This document shows, in pieces, positions 1 to 9,116 of a DNA stretch of 42,256 nucleotides. The stretch's first letter is position 1; every line of letters starts with the position of its first letter. The DNA is from Gammaproteobacteria bacterium (lineage in GTDB: Bacteria; Pseudomonadota; Gammaproteobacteria; Steroidobacterales; Rariloculaceae): assembly GCA_022820625.1 (NCBI GenBank), contig JAJEFE010000077.1:160126-202381 (forward strand). Direction: 5' to 3'. The position numbers were made by a program, and so were the translations under genes. The notes below the pieces were generated by a model. The model had not been told where the DNA came from. It did no database searches and saw only the letters and a list, made by a program, of their open reading frames with translations.

Positions 1-1
1 G

Positions 2-265
2 ATCGCTTCGGCGGCCATGCTGGCCGACCTCCCGGAGGACGAATACCGCGTGCAGTACTACAGCAAGGAACTGACGATTGCCGAGCAGCTTGCGCTTGAA
101 ATGATTCGCATGGCGAGTCCGGTCAGCCGCGCACTGAATCTGGGCCCGCGGTTGCCCGAATCGCTTCAGGCGTTGCTGGAGATCGCGGCGGAACCGTTCC
201 GAATGGTGGATCATCTCAATGATCCGCAGGACATATACGCCTACTGTTTCTGCGACATTCGTTGA
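2..265 (+). CDS. sppA: Signal peptide peptidase SppA, 67K type (C-terminal end, partial)
   Basis: This is the tail of a gene that begins left of the window; the frame is open from base 2 to the TGA at 263-265. SppA is an inner-membrane serine protease that degrades cleaved signal peptides. The last residues, NDPQDIYAYCFCDIR, closely match the end of E. coli 67K SppA as I remember it (NDPQ, then YA.C and a terminal R). The preceding residues (PEDEYRVQYYSKELTIAEQL) fit the family's C-terminal repeat. The catalytic Lys and Ser lie outside the window. The last 25 bases overlap the 3' end of the convergent phosphatase gene. Confidence 0.78.
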   Translation: MASAAMLADLPEDEYRVQYYSKELTIAEQLALEMIRMASPVSRALNLGPRLPESLQALLEIAAEPFRMVDHLNDPQDIYAYCFCDIR

Positions 266-753
266 ATGTTCTTGGGGTAGTCCCGGTACAGTAACCTGGC
301 TCTGACCTGCGTAATTTCCGACCAGTCATCCGTCAGAAAGTCCATGGCGACGCATCCCGCCGTGACGAGGTTGTCCAGACGCAATTCGGGCAGCAGCTGA
401 TTCGCAAGGTCCGTAAAGCCGGGATTGTGTCCGACCACGATGATTTCGCGCCATTGGGCAGGCTGCTCCATGATGAACTGGAGAATCTCTTGCGTGTCGG
501 CGAAGTACAGGCGGCGGCTTGATCGTATTTCTTCAAGCGGGTATTCAAGCGCTTCCGCGACGCATCTGGCCGTAGTCAGCGCCCTCAGGGCCGTGCTGGA
601 AAGAATGGCCGACGGTCTTGCGCCACGGGCCGCCAGCCTGTCACCCATCATCGGCGCATCCCGCTTGCCACGCTTCGAGAGAGGCCGGTCGTGGTCGGCG
701 AGGCCGGGATTGTTCCAGCTCGACTTGGCGTGACGAAACAGCGTCAAGCGCAT
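241..753 (-). CDS. sixA: SixA-type histidine phosphatase
   Basis: This 170-residue protein belongs to the histidine phosphatase (phosphoglycerate mutase-like) superfamily. The RHAK motif at residues 7-10 (catalytic His8), Arg and Asp in the HDRPLSKRG stretch (21-29), and a second catalytic His at 109 in VVGHNPG all fit short single-domain SixA proteins. SixA removes phosphate from histidine on phosphotransfer proteins in E. coli. The substrate here is not known. The gene starts 12 nt after sufT and is probably the last gene of the suf operon. The link to Fe-S assembly is positional only. Confidence 0.85.
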   Translation of the reverse strand: MRLTLFRHAKSSWNNPGLADHDRPLSKRGKRDAPMMGDRLAARGARPSAILSSTALRALTTARCVAEALEYPLEEIRSSRRLYFADTQEILQFIMEQPAQWREIIVVGHNPGFTDLANQLLPELRLDNLVTAGCVAMDFLTDDWSEITQVRARLLYRDYPKNIQRMSQKQ

Positions 754-765
754 TGCGGCGGGCCG

Positions 766-1320
766 CTAAAGCATTCCCGCTTCAAGAAGAGCGGCCTCTG
801 ACATCATCGACTGGTTCCACGGTGGATCGAAAGTCAGATCCACATTCGCCGCCATGATCGTGGGGATGATCTCCAGTTTGTCCCTGACATCCTGTGCGAG
901 GATATCTCCCATACCGCAACCCGGCGCGGTCAGCGTCATCTCGACGCTGACGATGCGTTCTTGCGGCGATGAACCCGGCAACAGTTCGCAGCTGTAGATC
1001 AGGCCCAGGTCGACGATATTGATGGGAATCTCCGGGTCGTAGCAGGTTCGGAGCTGGTTCCAGATCACCGTCTCGAGTTCTTCCTCGGTGGCGTTGGGAG
1101 GCACTTTCGGGGGTCTGATGGGCTCCTTGCCGATGGCATCGGCATCCACGCCCGCGATACGGAAGAGATTGCCTTCGATGTAAATCGTAAAGCTCCCGCC
1201 CAGGGACTGGGTCAGGAAGCCCGACACGCCTTCGGGCAACGTTACCTCATCTCCGGAAGGGATCATGACCGCGTCGCAATCCCTTGAAAACATGACCGGC
1301 TCGTTGTGTCCGTAGTACAT
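766..1320 (-). CDS. sufT: SufT, Fe-S cluster assembly/maturation protein
   Basis: This 184-residue protein has the DUF59 (MIP18) domain in its second half. The family signature DPEIPINIVDLGLIY is at 95-109, and the conserved Cys lies in TAPGCGMGD (Cys135). The N-terminal 90 residues are the extension seen in SufT proteins. SufT is thought to help mature Fe-S proteins when demand is high. The start ATG lies 3 nt after the sufU stop, inside the suf operon, which supports the call strongly. Confidence 0.92.
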   Translation of the reverse strand: MYYGHNEPVMFSRDCDAVMIPSGDEVTLPEGVSGFLTQSLGGSFTIYIEGNLFRIAGVDADAIGKEPIRPPKVPPNATEEELETVIWNQLRTCYDPEIPINIVDLGLIYSCELLPGSSPQERIVSVEMTLTAPGCGMGDILAQDVRDKLEIIPTIMAANVDLTFDPPWNQSMMSEAALLEAGML

Positions 1321-1323
1321 CGC

Positions 1324-1779
1324 TCACTCCGTCGAGATTCGGTCCCGGGACCCGGAAATCGCGCCGATGAGTGCGTGCCACGCCAGCGTGGCGCACTTCA
1401 CCCGGGTGGGATAGGCGCGTACGCCGGACAGGGCGGCGAGCTTGTCCATTTCGTCAAGGTCCACATCGGCTTCGGTACCGTCGCCGGTGAGCATCTCGTG
1501 AACCCGGTCGAACAGCGTCCGCAGTTCGTCGATGGAATGTCCCTTCGCCTTCTCGGTCATCAGCGATGAGGAGGCGACCGAGATCGCGCAGCCCGTTCCG
1601 GTGAATCGAATGTCCCTTACCTGCTCACCGTCGAGGCTCACGTAGAGCGTCATGCGGTCCCCGCAGAGCGGGTTGACGCCTTCCACGACCCGGTCGGCAT
1701 TCTCGATCTCGCCGAAATTGCGCGGCTGGCGGTTATGGTCGAGGATCACCTCCCGGTACAGTTCCTGCAGTTCGTTCAC
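1324..1779 (-). CDS. sufU: SufU, Fe-S scaffold / sulfur-acceptor protein
   Basis: This 151-residue protein is of the IscU/NifU N-terminal fold. The three conserved Cys are present as Cys39 (in CGD, with Asp41), Cys64 (in GTGCAIS) and Cys129, matching the zinc or cluster site of SufU. The start is a GTG whose bases overlap the sufS TGA, so translation is probably coupled. In SufU-type systems it takes persulfide sulfur from SufS; no sufE is seen here, so SufU probably fills that role. The stretch between Cys64 and Cys129 has the extra loop typical of SufU rather than IscU. Confidence 0.92.
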   Translation of the reverse strand: MNELQELYREVILDHNRQPRNFGEIENADRVVEGVNPLCGDRMTLYVSLDGEQVRDIRFTGTGCAISVASSSLMTEKAKGHSIDELRTLFDRVHEMLTGDGTEADVDLDEMDKLAALSGVRAYPTRVKCATLAWHALIGAISGSRDRISTE

Positions 1780-3029
1780 AGGAACAGCTCCGCGGCCCTG
1801 TTCAGTCCCGTCACCAGTTGGTCCACATCGCCGCGATCGTTATACAGGGCGAACGAGGCGCGCGCCGTGGCCGGGACGCCGAAGTGCTCCATCACCGGCA
1901 TGGCGCAGTGATGCCCGGTGCGAATCGCAACCCCTTCCATGTCGACGACGGTGCCCAGGTCGTGGGCGTGAATGTCGCCGAGCGTGAACGAGAGAACGCT
2001 GGCCTTCGCGGCCGCGGTTCCGATCAGGCGAATGCCGGGCAGTTCCGACAAGCGCTCGGTTGCGTATTCCAGCAGGTCGGCCTCGTGCCGCGCCACCTCC
2101 GCGAAGTCGATGCCGGAGAGATAGTCGATGGCGGCGCCAAGACCGACCGCCCCGGTGATGTTCTGCGTTCCGGCCTCGAACTTGCAGGGCAGGGCGTTCC
2201 AGGTGGTCTTTTCGAACGTGACGGTTCTTATCATCTCGCCGCCGCCCTGGTAAGGGGGCATGGCATCGAGCAGTGCGCGTTTGCCGTAGAGCACCCCGAT
2301 CCCGGTCGGGCCGAACGTCTTGTGGCCGGACAGTGCATAGAAGTCGCAGTCCAGAGCCTGTACGTCGATGCGCATGTGGGGCGTGGCCTGGGCGCCGTCC
2401 AGCAGGACCACGGCGCCCACCTTGTGAGCGGCTTCGATGATGTCCTGCACGGGGTTGATCGTTCCCAGGGCGTTGGAGACGTGCACTACAGCGACGATCC
2501 GGGTGCGGTCGGTCAGCAAGCGATGAAAGGCCTCCAGGTCCAGTTCACCGGTATGGGTGATGGGTACGGCCACGAGGCGCGCTCCTGTCTGCTCGCAGAT
2601 CATCTGCCAGGGCACGATGTTGGAGTGGTGCTCCATCCAGGTGACCAGCACTTCGTCGCCCGGTTCCAGCCGCATCTTCCCGAAACTGGCGGCGACGAGA
2701 TTGATGGATTCGGTGGTTCCCCGGGTAAAGATGATTTCATCGGACCCCGACGCGTTGATGTACCTGCTCACCCTTTCACGAGCGCCTTCGTACGCATCCG
2801 TGGCTCGTTGGCTCAACTGGTGGACGCCGCGATGCACGTTGGCATGGTTGCGCCGCTCGTGAGCGACCATCGCGTCGATCACGGCTTGGGGCCGCTGGGC
2901 CGAGGCGGCGCTGTCCAGGTAGGCCAGCGGCTTGCCATGAACCTCCTGATGCAGCGCGGGGAAATCGGCGCGGCGAGCGGCGATACCCGCGAATCGTGCT
3001 GAACTTGCCACGTTGCCGACCGCGCTCAC
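1776..3029 (-). CDS. sufS: SufS, cysteine desulfurase (group II)
   Basis: This 417-residue PLP enzyme converts cysteine to alanine and passes the sulfur on for cluster assembly. The PLP lysine is Lys237 in LSGHKTFGPTG, Asp211 in LLDGAQ holds the cofactor, and the persulfide Cys375 lies in the RTGHHCAMP motif of group II (SufS/CsdA) enzymes. The start used is a GTG overlapping the sufD stop by 4 nt. The first 20 residues are weakly conserved, so an inner start is possible. Confidence 0.95.
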   Translation of the reverse strand: MSAVGNVASSARFAGIAARRADFPALHQEVHGKPLAYLDSAASAQRPQAVIDAMVAHERRNHANVHRGVHQLSQRATDAYEGARERVSRYINASGSDEIIFTRGTTESINLVAASFGKMRLEPGDEVLVTWMEHHSNIVPWQMICEQTGARLVAVPITHTGELDLEAFHRLLTDRTRIVAVVHVSNALGTINPVQDIIEAAHKVGAVVLLDGAQATPHMRIDVQALDCDFYALSGHKTFGPTGIGVLYGKRALLDAMPPYQGGGEMIRTVTFEKTTWNALPCKFEAGTQNITGAVGLGAAIDYLSGIDFAEVARHEADLLEYATERLSELPGIRLIGTAAAKASVLSFTLGDIHAHDLGTVVDMEGVAIRTGHHCAMPVMEHFGVPATARASFALYNDRGDVDQLVTGLNRAAELFL

Positions 3030-4333
3030 AGCAGACCTCCCCAGTGTTCGTAGTCGGGCAGGTGGCCTGCTACGGCGGTCACGACCCGCTTGCGCAGTTC
3101 AGGTACCTCGATCCGGCGCAGCAGGTCGTTCGCGAACGCGAATATCAGCAGGCCCCTGGCCGTTTCTTCATCAATCCCCCGGGAGCGGAGATAGAAGAGT
3201 TGCTCGGCATCCAGTTCACCGACCGTGGCGCCATGAGCGCACTTGACGTCGTCGGTATAGATTTCCAGTTCCGGCTTGGTGTCCACCTCGCCGCGCTCCG
3301 ACAGCAGGAGGTTGTCGCTGGATTGGCGGGCATCGGTCCCCCGGGCACCGGCGTGGACCACCACCTTGCCGTTGAAGACGCCGCGGCCCCGCTCCCCGAC
3401 AATGCCCCTGAAGGCTTCGTCGCTGGTGGTGTGGGGCGCGATGTGATCGATGCGGGTGTGGTTGTCCACGTGCTGGCCCCGGGCAGCCAGGAAAACGCCC
3501 GAAATGTCGCAGGACGCTCCGGGTTCGGCCAAACGGACCCGCAGGTCGTTGCGGACCAGGCGGCCGCCGAGGTCGACGTAGCCGAGCCTTGCGGAAGCAT
3601 CGCGCGCCAGGGTGACGTCCAGCAACTCGGTGTGGAAATGCTCCTCGGCATGCTCCTGCAGCCGATGAAGCGTGAGTTCCGAGCCCGGTTCCTGGGTCGC
3701 CTGAGTCACCGAGTTTGTCCAGCCGCCGCCGTCGCGCGCGGCGAAGTGCTGAACGACGCAAAGGCGGCTGTTCGCGCCGAGGTCGATCAGGAGTCGAGCC
3801 TGCTCGGCGCTGTTTACCGCTGCGCCACCGAGATAAATCAGGTGCAGCGGTTGGGCAACGATGACGTTCGCGTCGACTCGAATCAGCGTACAGTCGGGTG
3901 AGAACGCGGTGTTGATCGCGGTCAGCGGATATTCGCGAAACTGACCTTCGGTCTGAATCGAACGGATGCGCTGCCAGGCCGTGTGCCGATCCGTTATTTC
4001 CACTCCCGGCGGAAGTCCGGGCGAATCTCCGATTGTCAGCCGCTGCCCGTCCACGAACACCAGTTGCGGCGTATCCGGAGCGAGTTCGAGACTCGACAGT
4101 CGGTTCAACGTAGATCGGCGGTGGTTTTGGCTCGGGGTCCCGGGCAGGGGATCGAAGCGCCCCGTCAGGATCGGTTTCAGGTCGGTGTATTTCCAGTCCT
4201 CGTCCCTGCGCGTGGGAAATCCACGCCGGGTGAACGCCGCCATCGCCTGCCGGCGCGCCGCGCGCGAGCCGTCGGACTCGGCGAGGCGCTGCAGGCTGGC
4301 ATCGAAGGTGGCCTTGAGTTCCGTGGCGTTCAT
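3026..4333 (-). CDS. sufD: SufD, component of the SufBC2D scaffold
   Basis: This 435-residue protein is the SufD subunit of the scaffold that builds Fe-S clusters. It carries the family's right-handed beta-helix core, C-terminal motifs such as KCAHGATVGELD followed by LFYLRSRGI, and an N-terminal helical region with the RRDEDWKYTDL motif typical of SufD. The ATG overlaps the sufC stop by 4 nt and the 3' end overlaps sufS by 4 nt. Length is normal for the family. Confidence 0.95.
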   Translation of the reverse strand: MNATELKATFDASLQRLAESDGSRAARRQAMAAFTRRGFPTRRDEDWKYTDLKPILTGRFDPLPGTPSQNHRRSTLNRLSSLELAPDTPQLVFVDGQRLTIGDSPGLPPGVEITDRHTAWQRIRSIQTEGQFREYPLTAINTAFSPDCTLIRVDANVIVAQPLHLIYLGGAAVNSAEQARLLIDLGANSRLCVVQHFAARDGGGWTNSVTQATQEPGSELTLHRLQEHAEEHFHTELLDVTLARDASARLGYVDLGGRLVRNDLRVRLAEPGASCDISGVFLAARGQHVDNHTRIDHIAPHTTSDEAFRGIVGERGRGVFNGKVVVHAGARGTDARQSSDNLLLSERGEVDTKPELEIYTDDVKCAHGATVGELDAEQLFYLRSRGIDEETARGLLIFAFANDLLRRIEVPELRKRVVTAVAGHLPDYEHWGGLL

Positions 4334-5100
4334 GGGCCGTCGGAACCGTCCCGCAGCCAGTCGTAACCGCGCTCATCGAGCGTACGCGCCAGTTGCTGGT
4401 CCCCGGACTTGACGATGCGCCCCTCCGAGAGCACGTGCACGTAGTCCGGCACCACCAACTCGAGAAGCCGCTCGTAATGAGTCACCAGGACAGCCGCCCG
4501 TTCGGGGTGTCGAAGGGTGTTGATGCCAGTGGCTACAACCTTGAGAGCGTCCACATCCAGGCCCGAATCGGTCTCATCGAGCACCGCAAGCGTGGGTTCG
4601 AGCACCAGCATCTGCAGTATCTCGTTGCGTTTCTTCTCTCCGCCGGAGAACCCTTCGTTGACGCTTCTATTGAGAAAATCCTTAGAAATTCTCATGAGTT
4701 CCATTTTATCCTTGATAAGCTTCATGAACTCAAAGGCATCCACTTGTTCGCGTCCGTTGGATGCGCGCTGGGCATTGAGCGCAGCCTTGAGGAGATAGGC
4801 GTTATTGACGCCGGGAATCTCTACGGGGTACTGAAAGGCCAGGAACAATCCCTCCCGGGCGCGCTCCTCGGGCTCCATGTCCAGCAGGTCCATGCCGCGG
4901 TAGCGGACGGATCCGCCGGTCACCGCATAGGTATCGCGGCCGGCCAATACCTGGGCCAGGGTGCTCTTTCCGGAACCGTTGGGTCCCATGATGGCGTGTA
5001 CCGTGCCGGGGCGCACATCGAGATTCACGCCATTAAGGATGGCGCGGTCCTCAACGGAGGCGCACAGATTTTCGATTTGCAGAAGTGGTGTCTCGTCCAT
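4330..5100 (-). CDS. sufC: SufC, ATPase of the SufBC2D scaffold
   Basis: This 256-residue cytoplasmic ABC-type ATPase drives shape changes of SufB-SufD during cluster assembly. Walker A is GPNGSGKST at 39-47, the ABC signature is FSGGEKKR at 151-158, and Walker B is LAVLDETDSGLD at 171-182. The frame is open further upstream, but the ATG at 5100 gives the usual SufC N-terminus and sits 2 nt after the sufB stop, so this start was chosen. Confidence 0.95.
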   Translation of the reverse strand: MDETPLLQIENLCASVEDRAILNGVNLDVRPGTVHAIMGPNGSGKSTLAQVLAGRDTYAVTGGSVRYRGMDLLDMEPEERAREGLFLAFQYPVEIPGVNNAYLLKAALNAQRASNGREQVDAFEFMKLIKDKMELMRISKDFLNRSVNEGFSGGEKKRNEILQMLVLEPTLAVLDETDSGLDVDALKVVATGINTLRHPERAAVLVTHYERLLELVVPDYVHVLSEGRIVKSGDQQLARTLDERGYDWLRDGSDGP

Positions 5101-5102
5101 GG

Positions 5103-6551
5103 TCAGCCAACCGCTCCTTCCAGACTTACGTTGAGAAGCGCCTGGGCTTCCACGGCGAACTCCATGGGGAGTTCCTTGAATACTTCCCTGCAAAAGCCGT
5201 TCACGATCATGTTCACGGCGTCCTCCTCGGACAGGCCGCGCTGGCGGCAGTAAAAGAGCTGATCGTCACTGATCTTGGAGGTTGTGGCCTCGTGCTCGAT
5301 ATGGGCGCTGCGTTCCCGGGCCTCAACATAGGGAAACGTGTGCGCACCGCAGCGGTCGCCGATCAGCAGCGAATCGCACTGGGTATAGTTGCGCGCGCTG
5401 CGGGCGCTCGGCATGACCCTGACCAGACCGCGGTAGGCATTCTGGGCCTGGCCTGCGGAAATACCCTTGGAAATGATCGTGCTGCGTGAGTTGCGGCCGA
5501 TGTGGATCATCTTCGTGCCGGTGTCCGCCTGCTGATGGTTGTTGGTCACCGCCACGGAATAGAATTCGCCGATGGAATTCTCCCCACGCAGCACGCAACT
5601 GGGGTACTTCCAGGTAATGGCCGAACCGGTTTCCACCTGGGTCCAGGATATCTTCGAATTCGCACCCCGGCAGTCGCCCCGCTTGGTCACGAAGTTGTAG
5701 ATGCCGCCCACGCCGTTCTCATCGCCCGGATACCAGTTCTGAACGGTGGAGTACTTGATTTCGGCATCCTCCAGGGCCACCAGCTCCACAACGGCCGCGT
5801 GAAGTTGATTCTCGTCGCGCATGGGAGCCGTGCACCCTTCGAGGTAACTGACGTAGCTGCCCTCATCGGCGATGACCAGCGTGCGTTCGAACTGCCCGGT
5901 ATTGGCCGCATTGATGCGGAAATAGGTGGACAGCTCCATGGGGCAGCGTACGCCCCTGGGAACGTAAACGAACGACCCGTCGCTGAAGACCGCGGAATTC
6001 AGGGCGGCAAAGAAGTTGTCCCGCTGGGGCACCACGCTTCCAAGGTACCGCTCGACAAGCTCCGGGTGTTCGCGCACCGCCTCGGAGAAGGAGCAGAAGA
6101 TGACACCGGCCTCGGCGAGCCTCGTCTTGAACGTCGTGGCGACCGAGACGCTGTCGAATACGGCATCGACGGCCACGCCGGCCAGCTTCGCGCGTTCGTG
6201 CAGCGGGATGCCGAGCTTGTCGTATGTTTCGAGCAGCTTCGGATCGACCTCGTCCAGGCTTTTCGGGGCATCGTCCTGGTTCTTCGGAGCCGCGAAGTAG
6301 GAAATGGCCTGGTAGTCGATCGGGGGGTAGCGCACATGGGACCAGGTCGGTTCGTCCATGGTGATCCAGTGGCGATAGGCCTTCAGGCGCCACTTCGTCA
6401 GGAATTCCGGCTCGCCCTTTTTCCTTGATATGAGCCTGACCACATCTTCGTCCAGGCCCGGCGGCACCAATTCCTGCTCGATGTCGGTGACAAAGCCGTG
6501 CTCGTAGCGGCTTCTCACAAGATCAGTAATTTCTTTAGGGTGTACTGACAT
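5103..6551 (-). CDS. sufB: SufB, scaffold subunit of Fe-S cluster assembly
   Basis: This 482-residue subunit is the one on which the new cluster forms. Family blocks seen include [41 protein letters not shown], the long beta-helix core, and the C-terminal [17 protein letters not shown]. The frame extends 19 codons upstream, but the ATG at 6551 (MSVHPKEI) gives a normal SufB start and leaves a 20-nt gap after sufR, so the longer form is rejected. It is the first structural gene of the suf operon. Confidence 0.95.
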   Translation of the reverse strand: MSVHPKEITDLVRSRYEHGFVTDIEQELVPPGLDEDVVRLISRKKGEPEFLTKWRLKAYRHWITMDEPTWSHVRYPPIDYQAISYFAAPKNQDDAPKSLDEVDPKLLETYDKLGIPLHERAKLAGVAVDAVFDSVSVATTFKTRLAEAGVIFCSFSEAVREHPELVERYLGSVVPQRDNFFAALNSAVFSDGSFVYVPRGVRCPMELSTYFRINAANTGQFERTLVIADEGSYVSYLEGCTAPMRDENQLHAAVVELVALEDAEIKYSTVQNWYPGDENGVGGIYNFVTKRGDCRGANSKISWTQVETGSAITWKYPSCVLRGENSIGEFYSVAVTNNHQQADTGTKMIHIGRNSRSTIISKGISAGQAQNAYRGLVRVMPSARSARNYTQCDSLLIGDRCGAHTFPYVEARERSAHIEHEATTSKISDDQLFYCRQRGLSEEDAVNMIVNGFCREVFKELPMEFAVEAQALLNVSLEGAVG

Positions 6552-6571
6552 ATATATGAAATATCTATAAA

Positions 6572-7033
6572 TTAATGTTTGATAGACTGTCGTATTGCAT
6601 GCTTCCAACGATCAGGAGGCAGGCTTGGACCGGCGGGCTGTTGCAAATCCGCCAGACTGACTTCGTCAAGCGCCTCGCGAATGCTCACGTTGATTCTCTG
6701 CCAGGCTCTGCCGACCAGGCACGAAGACTCCAGTCCGCATAGACCGGGGGCGGAACTGCATTCGGTAATAGCCAGGGGCCCTTCCAGTGCGTCGAGAATT
6801 TCCGCGGCGCTTATCTTTTCTGCCGGGCGTGAGAGCGCGTAGCCGCCGCGGGCGCCCCGCTGCGAAACAGCCAGACCTGCGCGGACCAGGGACTTCAGCA
6901 GCTTGCTGACCGTGGGCAGTGACAGGTGCGTATCCACGGATACCTGGTGCGCGCTGGCCAGTCGGCCTTCACTTGCGGCCAACTGGGCGAGCACCAGGGT
7001 CCCATAGTCGGTTAATTTGCTCATTCGCAGCAT
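6572..7033 (-). CDS. sufR: SufR, Rrf2-family regulator of the suf operon
   Basis: This 153-residue Rrf2/IscR-like repressor has a winged helix-turn-helix in residues 1-65 (LSKLTDYG-like start, [11 protein letters not shown] recognition region, GARGGYAL wing). Three Cys at 92, 99 and 105 have the spacing that binds a [2Fe-2S] cluster in IscR-type proteins. The protein is expected to sense cluster supply and adjust its own operon. It leads the suf genes with a 20-nt gap to sufB, and an IscR-type box lies just upstream (7060-7071). Confidence 0.92.
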   Translation of the reverse strand: MLRMSKLTDYGTLVLAQLAASEGRLASAHQVSVDTHLSLPTVSKLLKSLVRAGLAVSQRGARGGYALSRPAEKISAAEILDALEGPLAITECSSAPGLCGLESSCLVGRAWQRINVSIREALDEVSLADLQQPAGPSLPPDRWKHAIRQSIKH

Positions 7034-7054
7034 GGGAGGGCCTTCGGGCAGACA

Positions 7055-7078
7055 ACTAGGACTATTTTAGTACTATTT
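7055..7078 (-). promoter_or_regulatory. Putative SufR/IscR-type operator in front of sufR
   Basis: The stretch GACTATTTTAGT (7060-7071, + strand) fits the core of the IscR type 1 consensus (GACT, five A/T-rich bases, AGT). It lies 27-38 bases upstream of the sufR start. The outer parts of the consensus fit poorly, and I found no clear -35/-10 pair. Autoregulation of the suf operon by SufR through this site is an inference. Confidence 0.5.
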
Positions 7079-7120
7079 CGAGGAAAATGCGCGTACGGCT
7101 GATTTGGCGTGGGGTCGAAT

Positions 7121-8644
7121 CTACCGGAAGGGTACCGGCGGGCCGTCGCTGCGACCGCTGGCGCGGGCACGGATCTGTTCGCCGACGTGGGCTTCCAGGT
7201 CCTGGAACTCTGTTCGAAAACGCTCCCGATCCACCGGATTCACGCCGGGCGACTCCAGCGCCATGCGGATCTGGTTGAAGGCAAGGGCAAGGTTCCCGAT
7301 GCTCAGGTAGTAGTGTGACATGTAATGGTGGGCATTGCCGATGTCCCCCTCGGCATTGGCGGCTCGGGCTATCAATCGAAACTGCTCCGGCGTGGGGACG
7401 GAGTTGTTCAGCAGGTCGAGCAGCAGGTCGTGCGCCTTTGCGGGATAGCCGGCCGGAATGAGCGCGTTGGCGTAGCTGAGAGTCAGCGGCACGTTTCTGG
7501 GGGACAGTTCGATGGCCTCTTCGAACCGGGCAAGCGCAAGGCCCGTCTGATAGCTCTCCATCAATGCCTCGGCTTCACCGATGCGAAAGGCAATGACGCC
7601 CGGGAACTCGTCGACCAGGTCCGAAAACACCCGTTGCGCCAGGTCGTGGCGTCCATCGCGGTGCAGACTCAGGGCGTAGCCGTACCGGCCGGCCACGCTG
7701 TCGCCCCCGGCATCCATGCGTTTTGAGAAAATTTCCAGTGCTGCCTCCTCCGAGGGAGCCCTCAAGACCTCCAGGCGGGCCTTGACGACCTCGTAGCTGA
7801 CGCTGTCGGTCACGTCCACAGCCGGTAGCAGACGCGCCCGTTCCCGGGCCTCGCCGACGCGCTCGGACGTCACCGGGTGGGTCTGCAGGAAGGACGGCAC
7901 CCGGTCCGAGACGAAGGCGTAACGTCGTGACAGCTTCTCGAAGAAGGTCGCCATGGCTGTGGGGTCGAACCCGGCTGAGGCCAGCGTACCGATGCCGATC
8001 CTGTCGGCTTCGTGTTCATTGGCGCGGGTGTAGTTGATCTGGGCCTGGATCGCCGCTGCCTGTGACGCGGTGATGAGGCCCTGCATGGCCTGGCCGTCGG
8101 CGTCCGCGGCCGCGCCCAGCAACACCGCGGCGATCATGGCCGCCATCGACAGGATGCTGTTTCGCTGGTTGCTGTAGATGGAGCGCGCAATATGGCGCTG
8201 GGTGACGTGGGCGACCTCGTGGGCCAGCACGCCGGCGACTTCGCTCTCTCTTTCGCTGGCAAGTACCAGCCCGGTATTCATGCCGATGAAACCTCCGGGG
8301 AGCGCGAATGCGTTGATAGCGTTGTCGTCCACCACGAAGAATTCGAAGCGGTGGTCGCCATCGTTGGCGTGCCCGGCCAGGCGCGCGCCGAGGGTCTGGA
8401 TGTACTCGGTCACGATCGGGTCGTCCATGATCGCGCCGGCGCTGCGAAGTTGGGCCATGACCCCGCGTCCAAGCTGGGCTTCCTGGCTTCGGTTCAGTAC
8501 GGAGTCGGCCGGCGTGCCGAAATCGGGCAGGTTGGGCGTTTGCGCGACGGCGTTGACGCCGACAGCGAGCAACAGGACGGCCGGCCAGCCGCAATGGCGG
8601 CTTGCGGTGGCGGATGTTTGCGATTGTCGGGAGCTACAGTTCAT
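7121..8644 (-). CDS. bepA: BepA-like M48 metalloprotease with TPR repeats
   Basis: This 507-residue exported zinc protease is of the BepA (YfgC) type, which in E. coli helps assemble LptD and degrades stalled outer-membrane proteins. A signal peptide is seen at about residues 18-34 (hydrophobic, ending VAQ). The zinc motif HEVAH is at 142-146, and the third ligand Glu212 lies in NEHEADRIG. The C-terminal half holds TPR-like helices. The ATG at 8644 is preferred over an upstream start at 8671 because it leaves only an 11-nt overlap with bcp. The position close to gcvR-bcp matches E. coli, where perM lies in between; no perM is seen here. Confidence 0.9.
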   Translation of the reverse strand: MNCSSRQSQTSATASRHCGWPAVLLLAVGVNAVAQTPNLPDFGTPADSVLNRSQEAQLGRGVMAQLRSAGAIMDDPIVTEYIQTLGARLAGHANDGDHRFEFFVVDDNAINAFALPGGFIGMNTGLVLASERESEVAGVLAHEVAHVTQRHIARSIYSNQRNSILSMAAMIAAVLLGAAADADGQAMQGLITASQAAAIQAQINYTRANEHEADRIGIGTLASAGFDPTAMATFFEKLSRRYAFVSDRVPSFLQTHPVTSERVGEARERARLLPAVDVTDSVSYEVVKARLEVLRAPSEEAALEIFSKRMDAGGDSVAGRYGYALSLHRDGRHDLAQRVFSDLVDEFPGVIAFRIGEAEALMESYQTGLALARFEEAIELSPRNVPLTLSYANALIPAGYPAKAHDLLLDLLNNSVPTPEQFRLIARAANAEGDIGNAHHYMSHYYLSIGNLALAFNQIRMALESPGVNPVDRERFRTEFQDLEAHVGEQIRARASGRSDGPPVPFR

Positions 8645-9101
8645 CCAGCGCCTCGAGTATCTCGTCGACATGACCGGGGAGTCTCACCTTTCTCCACTCG
8701 CGGCGCAGTACGCCCTTGGCGTCGATCAGGAACGTACTCCTTTCCACGCCGAAGAGCTTTCTTCCTATCCGCACCTTCTCTCTGATGACCCCGAATAGCC
8801 CGCAAAGTTTCTCGTCTTCGTCCGCTATCAGTTCGAACGGGAAGCCATGCCTTGCCTTGAACTTCTCGTGAGAGTCGATCGTGTCGCGGGAGACGCCGAA
8901 CACGGCAGCCCCCCGGCGGACGAATTGCTCATGATGCCTGCTGAAGTCCCGACCTTCAAATACGCAGCCTGGAGTATTGTCCATTGGATAGAAATACAGC
9001 ACGTATGGCGAGCCCAGCAGATCTTTGGAGTCCACCCGGGTCGCGCCCGTAGCCGGTGCGCTGAACGCAGGCACCTTGCTGCCCTGACGTAACGTCCCCA
9101 T
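8634..9101 (-). CDS. bcp: Thioredoxin-dependent peroxiredoxin, Bcp type
   Basis: This 155-residue AhpC/TSA-family peroxidase reduces hydrogen and organic peroxides. The peroxidatic Cys46 lies in the MDNTPGCVFEGRDF motif. The second Cys found five residues later in E. coli Bcp is Arg51 here, so that resolving Cys is missing. Another Cys at 104 (DEKLCGLFGV) remains, and this position also holds a Cys in E. coli Bcp. The protein may work as a 1-Cys enzyme or use Cys104. The gcvR-bcp order is conserved in gammaproteobacteria. Confidence 0.92.
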   Translation of the reverse strand: MGTLRQGSKVPAFSAPATGATRVDSKDLLGSPYVLYFYPMDNTPGCVFEGRDFSRHHEQFVRRGAAVFGVSRDTIDSHEKFKARHGFPFELIADEDEKLCGLFGVIREKVRIGRKLFGVERSTFLIDAKGVLRREWRKVRLPGHVDEILEALDEL

Positions 9102-9116
9102 TGTCGAGTTCTCCCA

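Noticed and set aside
1818..3002. Long plus-strand open frame of 394 codons
   Set aside because: It lies fully opposite sufS, has a His/Gly/Val-rich composition typical of antisense frames in GC-rich DNA, and shows no family motif.
5101..5193. Longer N-terminus for SufC
   Set aside because: It would overlap sufB by about 90 nt and adds residues not found in SufC proteins.
6552..6608. Longer N-terminus for SufB
   Set aside because: It would overlap sufR, and the ATG at 6551 gives a normal family start.
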